Below, piece after piece: positions 43,844 through 53,321 of a stretch of DNA of 64,000 nucleotides. Location of the stretch: assembly GCA_002337005.1 (NCBI GenBank), contig DDFD01000018.1, positions 5,818-69,817 of the forward strand. The letters are read 5' to 3'. The first letter of the stretch is position 1. Each line of letters opens with the position of its first letter. This stretch comes from Flavobacteriales bacterium UBA1937. GTDB lineage: Bacteria; Bacteroidota; Bacteroidia; Flavobacteriales; Weeksellaceae. Below the pieces are notes generated by a model. The model saw only the letters and a program-made list of their open reading frames with translations. It was not told where the DNA came from and ran no database searches. A program made the translations under genes and the position numbers.

Positions 43844-45027
43844 TAGAAAATTGGTTTTACAGATTGAACAAGACTATCAAATTTCACAGGTTTAGGAATT
43901 ACAGCAGAACCTGGTTTTAAACCACCAATTCCTGCAGCAATAATCTTTTCCCCTTTATTAATTCCAGATTTTATGACTACCATATTATTCACACGATCTT
44001 GCACTTCGATTACAGAATTTTTAGCAGTATCTTTTTCTACCTTAAACAAGTAAACAATACCTTGTTGTTCGTAAGTAGCACTTTCTGGAACCACCAAAGC
44101 ATTATTATAAAATTTTGGAAATCTAATTGTTCCGCTGTTTCCGTTGCTTAATAATTTGGCAGGGTTTGGAAAACCTACTCTAAACTGAATGGTACCTGTA
44201 GTTGCATCAATTTGACCTGTAGTTACTTCAATTTTTCCTTTTTCAGGATAAATGCTTCCGTTGGCTAATTTCAATTCTACCATTGGTAAATTTTTAATTT
44301 TTTCTGGAACAGTAGCGCCATAAGATTTTTCTAAAAAATCTAAATATTCTTTTTCATTCAAAGAAAAATACGCAAAAACAGAACGTGTATCAGAAATTGT
44401 GGTAAGCGGAGTGGCATCAGTTGGCCCTACTAAACTCCCAATTTTTAAAGGCAATTTACCAATAACACCAGAAATTGGTGCTTTAATGATTGAATAATTG
44501 ATATTCGCTTGTACAGATTTATAATTCGCTGAAGCTTGTTGCTGAGAAGCAACTGCCTGAGAAAGTTGCGCTTGTGCTTTTGCTAAATTAGCAATTGCAG
44601 TTTGTAATTGTACATTACTGATAATATTTTTTTCTACCAAAGGCTTCAGTTTATTTACCTCAACTTGCGCAGCATTTACGGCAGCTTTAGCAGCTTGCAC
44701 ATTAGCCTGAGCTGCAGAAATCCCAGATTTTGCGGCATCTGCATTTTCGGTGAGCATATTGGTTTCTAACCTAAATAATGGTTGCCCCGCAGTTACATAT
44801 TGTCCTTCATCTACCAAAACCTGAGTGATATAACCCTGTATTTTGGCTCTCACATCATTATTTACAATTCCTTTGATAGAAGCAGGATATTCATCATAAC
44901 CTGTTACATTTCTAGTTTCTACAGCAACTACTGGATAAGGTTTAGGCCCGTCTTTTTTCTCTTCTTCTTTTTTGCAAGACAAAACTGCAAGAGAAGCGAA
45001 TGCAAGCATTAATAATTTATTTTTCAT
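43843..45027 (-). CDS. RND efflux periplasmic adaptor lipoprotein (MFP/AcrA-like)
   Basis: A 394-residue adaptor. MKNKLLMLAFASLAVLSC is a lipoprotein signal with Cys at residue 18, followed by a charged linker (KKEEEKKDGPKP). The lipoyl half-motif GYITQVLVDEGQYVTAGQPLF precedes a long Ala/Gln-rich helical hairpin (residues of about 90-165), which is longer than in the first system. The second lipoyl half is IKAPISGVIGKLPLKIGSLVG. First structural gene of the second efflux operon, 18 nt after the regulator. Confidence 0.94.
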   Translation of the reverse strand: MKNKLLMLAFASLAVLSCKKEEEKKDGPKPYPVVAVETRNVTGYDEYPASIKGIVNNDVRAKIQGYITQVLVDEGQYVTAGQPLFRLETNMLTENADAAKSGISAAQANVQAAKAAVNAAQVEVNKLKPLVEKNIISNVQLQTAIANLAKAQAQLSQAVASQQQASANYKSVQANINYSIIKAPISGVIGKLPLKIGSLVGPTDATPLTTISDTRSVFAYFSLNEKEYLDFLEKSYGATVPEKIKNLPMVELKLANGSIYPEKGKIEVTTGQIDATTGTIQFRVGFPNPAKLLSNGNSGTIRFPKFYNNALVVPESATYEQQGIVYLFKVEKDTAKNSVIEVQDRVNNMVVIKSGINKGEKIIAAGIGGLKPGSAVIPKPVKFDSLVQSVKPIF

Positions 45028-45045
45028 ATCAAATTTATTTCAGAT

Positions 45046-45507
45046 TTATAATTTACTCAAAGTATTTTCTATGTTCTCAATATTTTTTTCGAGGAGCGAT
45101 TTGTATATTTTATAGCGTTCAGATTGGTTAATGTTTTCCTTTTCTTGTTCTCTATATTTGTTTAATTGGTCTAGAATTTTAATTTCTCGTTTCATTCTAT
45201 TTACAATTTCTTCGAATCTTATTTTAACAAAATCTTCATTAATAATAAAATACCGTTTTCGTTCATCGATTTTATTGATGGTTTTAATGAGATTGGCATT
45301 AAGAAGAAAATTAACGCTGGAGGAAACAGAACTTTTACTAGCACAGAAAGTATCTACCAACTCATCAAATGTGTGTCCTTTTTTATCAAAGTCAAAAATT
45401 AAATAGGCATAAATTTTAGCAGAAAGTGGAGGTAAGGAAAAAATCCCACCATAAAAATCTATCAATTCTTGATAAATCTCTGCTTCAATTTTAAGATTTG
45501 TTTTCAA
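45046..45507 (-). CDS. GbsR/MarR-family transcriptional regulator
   Basis: A 153-residue winged-helix regulator heading the second efflux operon. The N-terminal part ELIDFYGGIFSLPPLSAKIYAYLIF is typical of GbsR-like proteins. The DNA-binding helices are TFDELVDTFCASKSSVSSSVNFLL, and IDERKRYFIINEDF is the wing. A long charged coiled-coil-like C-terminus (residues of about 100-153) should mediate dimerisation. Probably represses its own operon and responds to a pump substrate (inferred). Confidence 0.88.
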   Translation of the reverse strand: MKTNLKIEAEIYQELIDFYGGIFSLPPLSAKIYAYLIFDFDKKGHTFDELVDTFCASKSSVSSSVNFLLNANLIKTINKIDERKRYFIINEDFVKIRFEEIVNRMKREIKILDQLNKYREQEKENINQSERYKIYKSLLEKNIENIENTLSKL

Positions 45508-45526
45508 ATTATTATTTTATGAATAG

Positions 45527-45560
45527 CAAAGATATAAATTTAGTTCAGAACAAAACGAAC
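45527..45560 (-). promoter_or_regulatory. Promoter and candidate operator of the second efflux operon
   Basis: The minus-strand -7 box TATCTTTG lies at 45527-45534, 20 nt upstream of the regulator ATG. On the plus strand TAGTTC (45541-45546) and GAACCA (45557-45562 region) form an imperfect inverted repeat, and GTTCAGAAC (45543-45551) is a perfect small palindrome. These arms lie in the promoter spacer, as expected for MarR-type repression. Confidence 0.5.
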
Positions 45561-45617
45561 CAAACCAAATAGAATTTGTCAATAACTAGAAATAAAAACA
45601 TTGAATAAATAAATGAA

Positions 45618-46124
45618 TCACGTTAGAACTTTCTCGAAGGCTTTTCTGGCTCCTCCACGGAAAAAAACTTCACCACAGTAATGGTAATTTAATTTTTCTA
45701 AGATATGAAGCATTGCCAAATTATCAAAATTAGTATCTACCTTAATACTAAAAACCTGATTTTCCTTAGCGAATTCTTCTAATTTTTGAAACAATAAAAC
45801 AGCAATTCCTTTTCCAAGAAAATCATCTGAAACCGCTACGCGATGTATCACTAAAAAATCATCATTGGTCAACCAATTCCCAATTATTTCGTTATATGCT
45901 GGTTCGTCATTAAAGACCAAAGCAGCATAAGCAGCAATGGCATTATCAATTTCTAAAACATAACCTTTACCTAAAGAAATATCCGTTTTTACCACTTCTA
46001 GATTAGGGTAACCATCTTGCCACTGATTACTACCATCTTTTCTTCGTCTTTCTATGGCTTGCTGAAGGATTTGCCAAATGATTTCGGCTTCTGAAATTCG
46101 GGCTTTTCTAAGAATTGGGTTCAA
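45618..46124 (-). CDS. GNAT family N-acetyltransferase
   Basis: A 168-residue acetyl-CoA-dependent transferase with one GNAT domain. RKARISEAEIIWQILQQAIERRRKDGSNQWQDGYP opens the fold. VLEIDNAIAAYAAL gives strands 2-3. VSDDFLGKGIAVLLFQKLEEFAKEN is motif A with the acetyl-CoA-binding FLGKGIA. VDTNFDNLAMLHILEKLNYHYCG is motif B. Substrate unknown. It lies alone between the efflux regulator and a transporter gene. Confidence 0.88.
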   Translation of the reverse strand: MNPILRKARISEAEIIWQILQQAIERRRKDGSNQWQDGYPNLEVVKTDISLGKGYVLEIDNAIAAYAALVFNDEPAYNEIIGNWLTNDDFLVIHRVAVSDDFLGKGIAVLLFQKLEEFAKENQVFSIKVDTNFDNLAMLHILEKLNYHYCGEVFFRGGARKAFEKVLT

Positions 46125-46160
46125 AGGAATCTGTATTTTTATTTTACAAATATAAAATCT

Positions 46161-47138
46161 TTAACTTAATTTAGAAATTTTACTTGCTAACCAACTTACA
46201 TAAAACAACTGAAAACTGTGGTAAATCATCACAGGAAGTAAGAAAAGAACTTTTTGTTCTTCTGGAATACCTAAAATCATCACAAATAAACTGCCGTGAA
46301 CCAAAGATTTTTTAGAACCGCAAAAAGTAGTAGTAATGGCGTCTTCTCTGCTAAAACCTAACTTACGAGAAATCCACTGCAAGATAGCATACACTACAAA
46401 AAACAGAATGACTACACTTACCGCTATCACCACAAAAACCAAAGAAGGCACAGCTGCAAAAACATTTTCTATAAAAGCTTTGGAAAAACTCTCATAGACA
46501 ATCAACAGAATAATCAATCGATCAAATTCTGCTATTATTTTACTGTATTTTTGAATGATATTTTTAAATATTGGATTCAACAAAATCCCTAAAATAATAG
46601 GTAAAAGTACTTTTAATAGCAATTGCTGAATAATTTCGGTTTGGTTTCCTTCGGAATTATGAGCTTGTAGGAAGAACCCCATCAAAAGTGGGGTTATTAG
46701 AATCCCTATCAATCCAGAAATGGAAGCATTAAATATTGCAGAAGTTACATTTCCTTTGGCAATAGAAACCATCACTACAGAAGATGAGACAGTGGAAGGC
46801 AAACAAGCCAAAAAGTACACCGAAAGCCAACTTTGGAAATAAATGGTATCTCTAAAAAAAGGATAAAAAACAAGCACCAACAAAGGAAACAAAACAAAAG
46901 TTCCTGTTTGTACTAAAAGGTGAAGTTTCCAATTAGACACATCTTTTACGACTTCTTTTAGATTGAGTTTAAGTCCGTACAAAAGAAAAATCACTGCAAT
47001 CCCCCAATCTATAAATGCTTCTAAATTGAATATTTGATTGTATGAATTTTGGTAAGGAATTATCTTACCCACAAAAACCATCAGAATCAACAACAATAAA
47101 AAGATATTTTGCTTATCAAATATTTTCTTTACATCCAA
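46161..47138 (-). CDS. Bile acid:sodium symporter family transporter (SBF-like)
   Basis: A 325-residue inner-membrane protein with about ten spans of the SLC10/BASS fold. LPSTVSSSVVMVSIAKGNVTSAIFNASIS and CGSKKSLVHGSLF are the conserved crossover regions of the SBF-like (SLC10A7-related) subfamily. Family members move bile acids, organic anions or affect calcium; the bacterial substrate is unknown. Spaced 36 nt from the GNAT gene on the same strand, so they could be co-transcribed. Confidence 0.87.
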   Translation of the reverse strand: MDVKKIFDKQNIFLLLLILMVFVGKIIPYQNSYNQIFNLEAFIDWGIAVIFLLYGLKLNLKEVVKDVSNWKLHLLVQTGTFVLFPLLVLVFYPFFRDTIYFQSWLSVYFLACLPSTVSSSVVMVSIAKGNVTSAIFNASISGLIGILITPLLMGFFLQAHNSEGNQTEIIQQLLLKVLLPIILGILLNPIFKNIIQKYSKIIAEFDRLIILLIVYESFSKAFIENVFAAVPSLVFVVIAVSVVILFFVVYAILQWISRKLGFSREDAITTTFCGSKKSLVHGSLFVMILGIPEEQKVLFLLPVMIYHSFQLFYVSWLASKISKLS

Positions 47139-47209
47139 TTTCTATATTTTTTTGCAAAGATAAGGCATTAGAAATACTCTTAGTGATTAAAATTTCCTTA
47201 AGTTCAAAC

Positions 47210-47971
47210 TCAAAACTTACAATAGATTATTTTGAAAGCATCTGGTACATTTGTAGTTACAAAACCTACGCCCAAATCTGCCAATTTTTTAAAAATAATC
47301 TCGTCATTTACCGTCCATACATTGGTAATTAATCCCAATTTTTTAGCTTCTAAAATCCAATCTGGATGTTTGTCTAGAAAAACACCATAGTGATAATCTA
47401 GACCATCTAAGCCAGCATTTTTAATTTCTAAAGGAGACAAATCGCCTGCCAAATACTGCACTATTGCTTTGGGATTTTGCCTTTTAATTTCTTTGCAAAG
47501 ATGTAAACTAAAAGATATGAACTCACACTGATTTTCTAGGTTCTTATCACGAATCATTTTCAGTGTTTTGGTGACCATTTCATCTTCTAGCTCTGGCGTT
47601 TTGGCTGGTTTTATTTCTACTATTAGCTTAACCTGTTTAGATTTTTTACCTTGTTTTAGATACTTTTCTAAAGTTGGCAATTTTTCGCCGTTGGAAAGTT
47701 TTTCTTTTTTTAAATCTTTGAACAATGTTTCAGAAATTTCTATTTTATTAATATGTTCATCGTGGTTTATCACCAAAACACCATCTTTGGTCATTCTTAC
47801 ATCAAATTCGCTTCCGTAAATTTTTAATTCTTGAGCATTTTTAAGTGATTGAATGGAGTTTTCTGCCGTAATTGAATCGGTCTTCCAAAAACCTCTGTGT
47901 GCGATAATTTGAGTTTGTGCTTCAGTTAAATTAAATCCCCAAACCAGTAAAAACAACAACAAATTCTTCAT
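47210..47971 (-). CDS. Secreted glycerophosphodiester phosphodiesterase (GDPD)
   Basis: A 253-residue exported enzyme that splits glycerophosphodiesters to glycerol 3-phosphate and an alcohol. The signal peptide is MKNLLLFLLVWGFNLTEAQ. The catalytic set is present: H25-R26 (IIAHRGFW), E37-N38 (TAENS), E55 and D57 (GSEFDVRMTKDG) and H70 (VINHDEH). The C-terminal GLITNVWTVNDE is the usual TIM-barrel strand 8. Probably periplasmic and used in phospholipid turnover. Confidence 0.92.
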   Translation of the reverse strand: MKNLLLFLLVWGFNLTEAQTQIIAHRGFWKTDSITAENSIQSLKNAQELKIYGSEFDVRMTKDGVLVINHDEHINKIEISETLFKDLKKEKLSNGEKLPTLEKYLKQGKKSKQVKLIVEIKPAKTPELEDEMVTKTLKMIRDKNLENQCEFISFSLHLCKEIKRQNPKAIVQYLAGDLSPLEIKNAGLDGLDYHYGVFLDKHPDWILEAKKLGLITNVWTVNDEIIFKKLADLGVGFVTTNVPDAFKIIYCKF

Positions 47972-48128
47972 ATTTATACTTTGAAATTTTATACAAAACT
48001 AATTACTCCATCTTAAATTTAGTAATAATTTTACATTAATTTGTTTTTCTCCTAAAAATTGACAAAATACCATCTCATTTTGAAGATTTTAAACATTTCG
48101 TTTACTTAGCTTATTATTGATTTTTCCC

Positions 48129-48136
48129 TACCTTTG
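48129..48136 (+). promoter_or_regulatory. -7 promoter box of the aldo/keto reductase gene
   Basis: TACCTTTG, full consensus match, 26 nt upstream of the ATG at 48163. The gap 47972-48162 between divergent genes shows nothing else recognisable. Confidence 0.5.
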
Positions 48137-48162
48137 ATGGTATATTTTTTAATTATTAGTTA

Positions 48163-49155
48163 ATGGAGTCATTTTCAAACATCAATCCTAATCGGTATCA
48201 ATCAGAAGTAAAATACCGCTTTTGTGGAAAAACAGGATTGCTTCTCCCCCAACTTTCTTTAGGACTTTGGCATAATTTCGGAGAGGTAGATGATGCACAA
48301 GAAGCTCTAAGAATGATTTCAGTTGCATTTGACCACGGAATTACGCATTTTGATTTAGCAAACAATTATGGAACACCTTTTGGAAGTGCAGAAAAAAATT
48401 TCGGACAAATTCTAAAAAAACATTTTGCTAGTTACAGAGACGAAATGCTCATCAGTACCAAAGCTGGACACAGAATGTGGGACGGACCATACGGAGATGG
48501 CGGTTCTAGAAAAAATTTATTGGCCAGCATAGACCAAAGCCTTAAAAGAATGCAACTAGATTATGTAGATATTTTCTATTCTCATAGATATGATGAAAAT
48601 ACACCAATAGAAGAAACAATGAATGCTCTATCAGACATTGTAAAACAAGGAAAAGCGCTGTATATAGGAATCTCTAAATATCCCGAAGAAAAGGCACGTG
48701 AAGCCTATAAAATTTTAAAACAAAACGGTACTCCGTGTACTATTTACCAAGGCAGATACAGCATTCTCTCTAGAGATATAGAAACAGAAGTATTACCGTC
48801 TGCTGAAGAAAACGGAGTTGGTTTTATCGGCTTTTCTCCTTTAGCACAAGGGATGTTAAGTGATAAATACCTTCACGGTATTCCTGAAAATTCTAGAGCT
48901 GCCCTATCACACGGTTTTTTAAAAAAAGAACAAATCACCCAAGAAATGATGATTAGAATTGCTCAGCTTCACAAACTGGCACAAAAACGTGGACAAACGT
49001 TAGCTCAAATGGCGCTAGCATGGTGTTTTCAAAAAGAACAAGTAAATTCTGTAATTATAGGAACCAGCTCTGTAAAACAATTACAAGACAATATTTCTGC
49101 ACTCAAAAATCTCTATTTCACACAGGAAGAATTAGAAATTATCCATTCAATATAA
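48163..49155 (+). CDS. Aldo/keto reductase, YghZ-like (glyceraldehyde 3-phosphate reductase type)
   Basis: A 330-residue NADPH-dependent reductase with an (alpha/beta)8 barrel. The tetrad is D64, Y69 (DLANNYG), K100 (ISTKAG) and H141 (FYSHRYD). The N-terminal NRYQSEVKYRFCGKTGLLLPQLSLGLW and the RMWDGPYGDGGSRKNLL insertion match the YghZ/AKR14 group, which reduces L-glyceraldehyde 3-phosphate and other aldehydes. The C-terminal IIGTSSVKQLQDNI binds the cofactor. Located 240 nt before the GH2 gene, with separate promoters. Confidence 0.9.
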   Translation: MESFSNINPNRYQSEVKYRFCGKTGLLLPQLSLGLWHNFGEVDDAQEALRMISVAFDHGITHFDLANNYGTPFGSAEKNFGQILKKHFASYRDEMLISTKAGHRMWDGPYGDGGSRKNLLASIDQSLKRMQLDYVDIFYSHRYDENTPIEETMNALSDIVKQGKALYIGISKYPEEKAREAYKILKQNGTPCTIYQGRYSILSRDIETEVLPSAEENGVGFIGFSPLAQGMLSDKYLHGIPENSRAALSHGFLKKEQITQEMMIRIAQLHKLAQKRGQTLAQMALAWCFQKEQVNSVIIGTSSVKQLQDNISALKNLYFTQEELEIIHSI

Positions 49156-49239
49156 AAATAAATTATTTTAAGTTTAAATTAAACCAATAAATTAAAATAT
49201 ATTAAGATAAAAAAGTATCATTTAGTTTTCTAAAATCAT

Positions 49240-49247
49240 TAACTTTG
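49240..49247 (+). promoter_or_regulatory. -7 promoter box of the beta-galactosidase gene
   Basis: TAACTTTG, full consensus match. It implies a leader of about 140 nt before the ATG at 49397, in which no structure was recognised. Confidence 0.45.
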
Positions 49248-49396
49248 TATGGTTCAAAAACTATTTACTCATCTTTCATCTATTATTTTCTAGATTGATT
49301 TTTATAGTTTTTTAAATCATTTCCTTTTTATGAAGATGTAAATTTATAAAATTGAAGAATTTAATATTATTTCTTTCATTTTAACCTGTGAAGTCT

Positions 49397-52300
49397 ATGA
49401 ATAAAAACGTTTTTCTTGGTTTAACATTTTTAGTAATAACCTTTTTCGGGCAATTATTTGCACAAAATAGCGCCCTCATCCCTAAAGAGATAGAAAATCC
49501 AGAACTACTGGGCATCAATAAAGAGCCTTATCATGCTACTTTAATGCCCTATGCCAATTTAGAAGAAGCATTAAACGCCAAAAGACATGCCTCATCACTC
49601 TATCTCAGCCTAAATGGTTCTTGGAAATTCAATTGGGTACCTACCCCAGAAAAACGACCTTTCGATTTTTACAAATCAAGTTATGATGTTTCTACCTGGA
49701 AAGAAATTCCTGTACCCTCTAACTGGGAAGTACATGGTTATGGCACTCCTTTTTACAGAAATTTAGGATATACCATCAAAAAAGATTATCCTAATGTGAT
49801 GAGTGAGCCTGATAAAGATTACACTTCATATACCGAAAGAAACCCTGTAGGAAGCTATAGAAGAGAGTTTAATCTTCCTACAAGTTGGATCGGACGTCGC
49901 AATTTCATTACCTTCGATGGTGTAGATTCTGCTTTTTTCTTATGGATAAATGGCGAAAAAATAGGCTATAGTGTCAACAGCCGAAATGCCGCCGAATTTG
50001 ACCTTACTAACTACCTAAAACCCGGAAAAAATATAATTGCCGTAGAAGTATATCAATATAGTTCTGGCACTTGGCTAGAAGATCAAGACATGTTTCGTTT
50101 ACACGGAATTTTTAGAAATGTTTCACTATGGAGTGCGCCACAAGTTCATATCAGAGATTTTTCTGCAACTCCAGATTTAGATAAGGAATATAAAGACGGA
50201 ACACTAGATATCTTGGCAAAGATTAAAAACTATAGCAATCACCCTTCTAAAGCCCAGACTTTAACTGCCATTCTTTATGACGAAAAAGGAAAAGAAATAG
50301 CAAAAGCAAAAACCACCAGTTTACCAATTAAAGCTAAACAAGAAGAAATTTTAAAAGTTAAATTACTCGTAAACAATCCTCAAAAATGGACTGCGGAAAC
50401 TCCCAATTTATATACATTAATACTCACTAATTCTGAAGGAGAAATCCTTTCTAAAAAAATAGGTTTCAGAAAAATAGAAATTAAAGGGAGAATTTTTATG
50501 GTAAATGGAGTTCCTATAAAACTAAAGGGAGTAAATAGACACGAACATTGGTCAGATGTAGGTCACGCTATTACAGAAGAGCAAATGATAGAAGACTTAA
50601 AAGTTATTAAACAAGGAAATTGCAACCACATCAGAACAAGCCATTATTCAGACGATCCGCGTTGGTATGAATTATGTGACGAATGGGGAATTTGGTTAGT
50701 AGCCGAAGCTAATGTAGAATGCCATGGCTACGATGGTCGTTTTGACAATGAACCAACTATTAAATCTGCTATTATTGACAGAAATGTAGCAAATATTGAA
50801 AATTTCAAAAACAGCCCATCAATAATTATTTGGTCTTTAGGGAATGAATGTGGTTGGGGCGCTACACCCAATTTTGTAGCAGCTATGAATAAAGTAAAAG
50901 CACTAGACCCAAGCAGACCAATACATTACGAACGCTTTGGTATAGGCAAAAACAATCCTGCTGATTTAGATGGAAAAATGTATGGTACCACACAAGACTA
51001 CGCTATTACTGCACAAGACAAAAATCTTACAAAACCTTTTTATATCTGCGAGTTCGTGCACGCTATGTTCAATTCTATGGGTTCATTAGATGAATATTCA
51101 AAAGTTTTTGATAACAATCCAGAAATTCTTGGCGGTGCAATCTGGGAGTTTCAAGACCAAGGATTATGGAATAAAAGAGACCCCAATCACCCTATTTTAG
51201 CGTATGGTGGTGGTTTCGGAGAAGTTCCTAATGATCATTATTTCATACACAAAGGCGTAATTTCTTATGACCGTACCACCGAAGGATACCAAGTAAAACC
51301 TCATTATCCTGAGATGAAAAAAGCTTTTCAATGGATTGACACCCAACTTATCAATCCTATTACAGGTGAAATATCTATTAAAAATAAGTTTCAATTCATC
51401 AATTTAAATGCATTTGATGCTTATTGGAGTTTAACCGAAAACGGAGTAGAAATAGATAGAGGAAAAATTAACATAAACCGAACAATAAAGGCACTAAGTA
51501 CTGGCAGAGCATACATTCCATATAAGATAGAGAATCCTAAAGCAGAAGCAGAATATTATCTGCGTGTCTCATATCTTCAAAATGAAAAAACACTTTGGGC
51601 AAACCCAGGTTTTGAAGTAGCAACTTCTCAGTTTAAAATCCCAGTAAATACGCCTGCTCTAGTAGAAACACCTACAGAACTTCCTCTAAAATTATCTCAA
51701 GACCAGACAGTAGCTACCATTTCTGGAAAAAATTTCTCTGTGAGTTTTGATAAAAAAACAGGCTTAATAAATGAATTATCTAAAGACGGAATTAATTTAT
51801 TAGCAGAGAAAGGTGCACCACAATTACATTTGTGGCGAGCTGCACATCGCACAGATGATGATTGGGCATATAAACAATGGGAAAAATTTGGGGTAACTGA
51901 ACTGCAATATCAATTGGTAAATTTCAAAACAGAAATCATAGACCATACCACCATAAAAATTACTTCAACAACCAAAGCAGACGGAAAAGAAGGTTTTGGA
52001 GTTTATCATACCTCTATTTATTGGATAAAAGGAAATGGCAATATAAAAGTTGACAATCAAGTAAAATTTATAGGTTTACCAATCAATCTTGCCAGAATTG
52101 GCGTTCGAATGTTATTGAATAAAAATTTAGATACAATGACTTTCTTTGGTCTTGGTCCGTTCGAGAATTATGCTGACCGAAAAAGTGCTGCAGAAGTAGG
52201 TCTTTATGAAATTGGGGTAAACCACCAATATGAATATGAAAAACCTATGGAAAGAGGAAACCACGAAGAAGTACGATGGGCTAAACTTACTGGTAAAAAT

Positions 52301-52555
52301 ATTCCGCCTATTCTATTTGAATCTGATGAAAAATTAATGCAAGTAAGTGCCATCCCTTATACAGACGAACAAATGAATCCTGTAGAGTATAAAATAGATT
52401 TACCAACTAGCAATTCTACTGTATTCATTCTCTCTACCAAAACTTTAGGTGTAGGCTCTAATAGTTGTGGACCTCAGCCATTAGAACAATTTAAAGTAAG
52501 CGCAAAAGACACTTCTTTTTCCTATACCATTTCATTGCTAAACATTAATAAATGA
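49397..52555 (+). CDS. Secreted GH2 beta-galactosidase (LacZ-type)
   Basis: A 1052-residue exported retaining glycosidase with the five-domain LacZ layout. The ATG at 49397 starts the signal MNKNVFLGLTFLVITFFGQLFAQ; the frame opens three codons earlier at GTG. An N-terminal jelly-roll holds the sugar-binding segment (WLEDQDMFRLHGIFRNV, typical LacZ). LKGVNRHEH opens the TIM barrel. E484 in SLGNECGWG is the acid/base and E552 in ICEFVHAMFNS the nucleophile. The C-terminal Bgal_small_N region includes FGLGPFENYADRK. The signal peptide indicates periplasmic or outer-membrane use. The next gene (DUF3237) is 34 nt downstream. Confidence 0.93.
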   Translation: MNKNVFLGLTFLVITFFGQLFAQNSALIPKEIENPELLGINKEPYHATLMPYANLEEALNAKRHASSLYLSLNGSWKFNWVPTPEKRPFDFYKSSYDVSTWKEIPVPSNWEVHGYGTPFYRNLGYTIKKDYPNVMSEPDKDYTSYTERNPVGSYRREFNLPTSWIGRRNFITFDGVDSAFFLWINGEKIGYSVNSRNAAEFDLTNYLKPGKNIIAVEVYQYSSGTWLEDQDMFRLHGIFRNVSLWSAPQVHIRDFSATPDLDKEYKDGTLDILAKIKNYSNHPSKAQTLTAILYDEKGKEIAKAKTTSLPIKAKQEEILKVKLLVNNPQKWTAETPNLYTLILTNSEGEILSKKIGFRKIEIKGRIFMVNGVPIKLKGVNRHEHWSDVGHAITEEQMIEDLKVIKQGNCNHIRTSHYSDDPRWYELCDEWGIWLVAEANVECHGYDGRFDNEPTIKSAIIDRNVANIENFKNSPSIIIWSLGNECGWGATPNFVAAMNKVKALDPSRPIHYERFGIGKNNPADLDGKMYGTTQDYAITAQDKNLTKPFYICEFVHAMFNSMGSLDEYSKVFDNNPEILGGAIWEFQDQGLWNKRDPNHPILAYGGGFGEVPNDHYFIHKGVISYDRTTEGYQVKPHYPEMKKAFQWIDTQLINPITGEISIKNKFQFINLNAFDAYWSLTENGVEIDRGKININRTIKALSTGRAYIPYKIENPKAEAEYYLRVSYLQNEKTLWANPGFEVATSQFKIPVNTPALVETPTELPLKLSQDQTVATISGKNFSVSFDKKTGLINELSKDGINLLAEKGAPQLHLWRAAHRTDDDWAYKQWEKFGVTELQYQLVNFKTEIIDHTTIKITSTTKADGKEGFGVYHTSIYWIKGNGNIKVDNQVKFIGLPINLARIGVRMLLNKNLDTMTFFGLGPFENYADRKSAAEVGLYEIGVNHQYEYEKPMERGNHEEVRWAKLTGKNIPPILFESDEKLMQVSAIPYTDEQMNPVEYKIDLPTSNSTVFILSTKTLGVGSNSCGPQPLEQFKVSAKDTSFSYTISLLNINK

Positions 52556-52589
52556 AATTTTTGAATTCAAACTGACCTCCTTATATTGT

Positions 52590-53144
52590 ATGAAAAATAA
52601 TCATTTTAGGAAAAATATCGCCATTTTAGTACTTTTTATTTCAGTGCTATTTTCTTATAAAATGTATGCACAGAAATCTGTTCCTGAAACCATGAATACA
52701 GAGGTTCTAAAAGCTGAATGGATGTGGGATGCCAAAGTAAAAATTGCTAACATGATTACCTTAGGCAATAGCAAATATGGTACAAGAAGGGTAATCCCTA
52801 TTCTAGGAGGTAGTTTTTCTGGTAAAAATATAAAGGGTGAAGTATTACCTACGGGAGAAGATTGGCAAATCGTTCGCGAAGATGGTGATACAGAACTTAC
52901 GGCGAGATATTTATTAAAAACTGATGATGGTTACCTCATCCAAGTTATTAATAAAGCCATAATTCATCTCTATAAAGAAAAGAACAAACCTCCTTACATA
53001 AGATCTGTGATAGATTTAGAAGCACCTACTAGTAGTCCTTATGATGACCTTAATCATGCTATATTTCTCGGAACACTCAAAATCCCAGAACTTAAAAAAG
53101 ATGAAGAACCTTATGTAATAATTGGAGTGTATAAATTACTATAG
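52590..53144 (+). CDS. Secreted DUF3237 protein
   Basis: A 184-residue exported protein; signal MKNNHFRKNIAILVLFISVLFSYKMYAQ. The rest is a single DUF3237 beta-barrel domain: GTRRVIPILGGSFSGKNIKG, VLPTGEDWQIVREDGDTELTARYLLKTDDGYLIQV and FLGTLKI are the conserved blocks. The family has no established biochemical function. The 34-nt gap and the shared export signal suggest co-transcription with the beta-galactosidase, so a role in carbohydrate or lactone handling is possible (inference). Confidence 0.82.
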   Translation: MKNNHFRKNIAILVLFISVLFSYKMYAQKSVPETMNTEVLKAEWMWDAKVKIANMITLGNSKYGTRRVIPILGGSFSGKNIKGEVLPTGEDWQIVREDGDTELTARYLLKTDDGYLIQVINKAIIHLYKEKNKPPYIRSVIDLEAPTSSPYDDLNHAIFLGTLKIPELKKDEEPYVIIGVYKLL

Positions 53145-53293
53145 CAAAAGTTTTTTTATTTATTCCTTGATAAATAAACCTATAGAAAAGTCAAAAGCAA
53201 GGTCAAAGGAAAGTAGAACTAAAGTCTTCGATCATTGCAATACAAATAGAATAAAACTATAAATTATCCTCAAAAAAATACAATAAATTTCCC

Positions 53294-53301
53294 TATTTTT
53301 G
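53294..53301 (+). promoter_or_regulatory. -7 promoter box of ligA
   Basis: TATTTTTG, full consensus match, 20 nt upstream of the ligA ATG. Confidence 0.5.
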
Positions 53302-53321
53302 CTTGAAAACCTCAGAATAAA

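Noticed and set aside
27416..45507. Tandem duplication of one efflux operon
   Set aside because: Gene order, regulators, channel type and adaptor type differ, and the pump sequences are only distantly similar.
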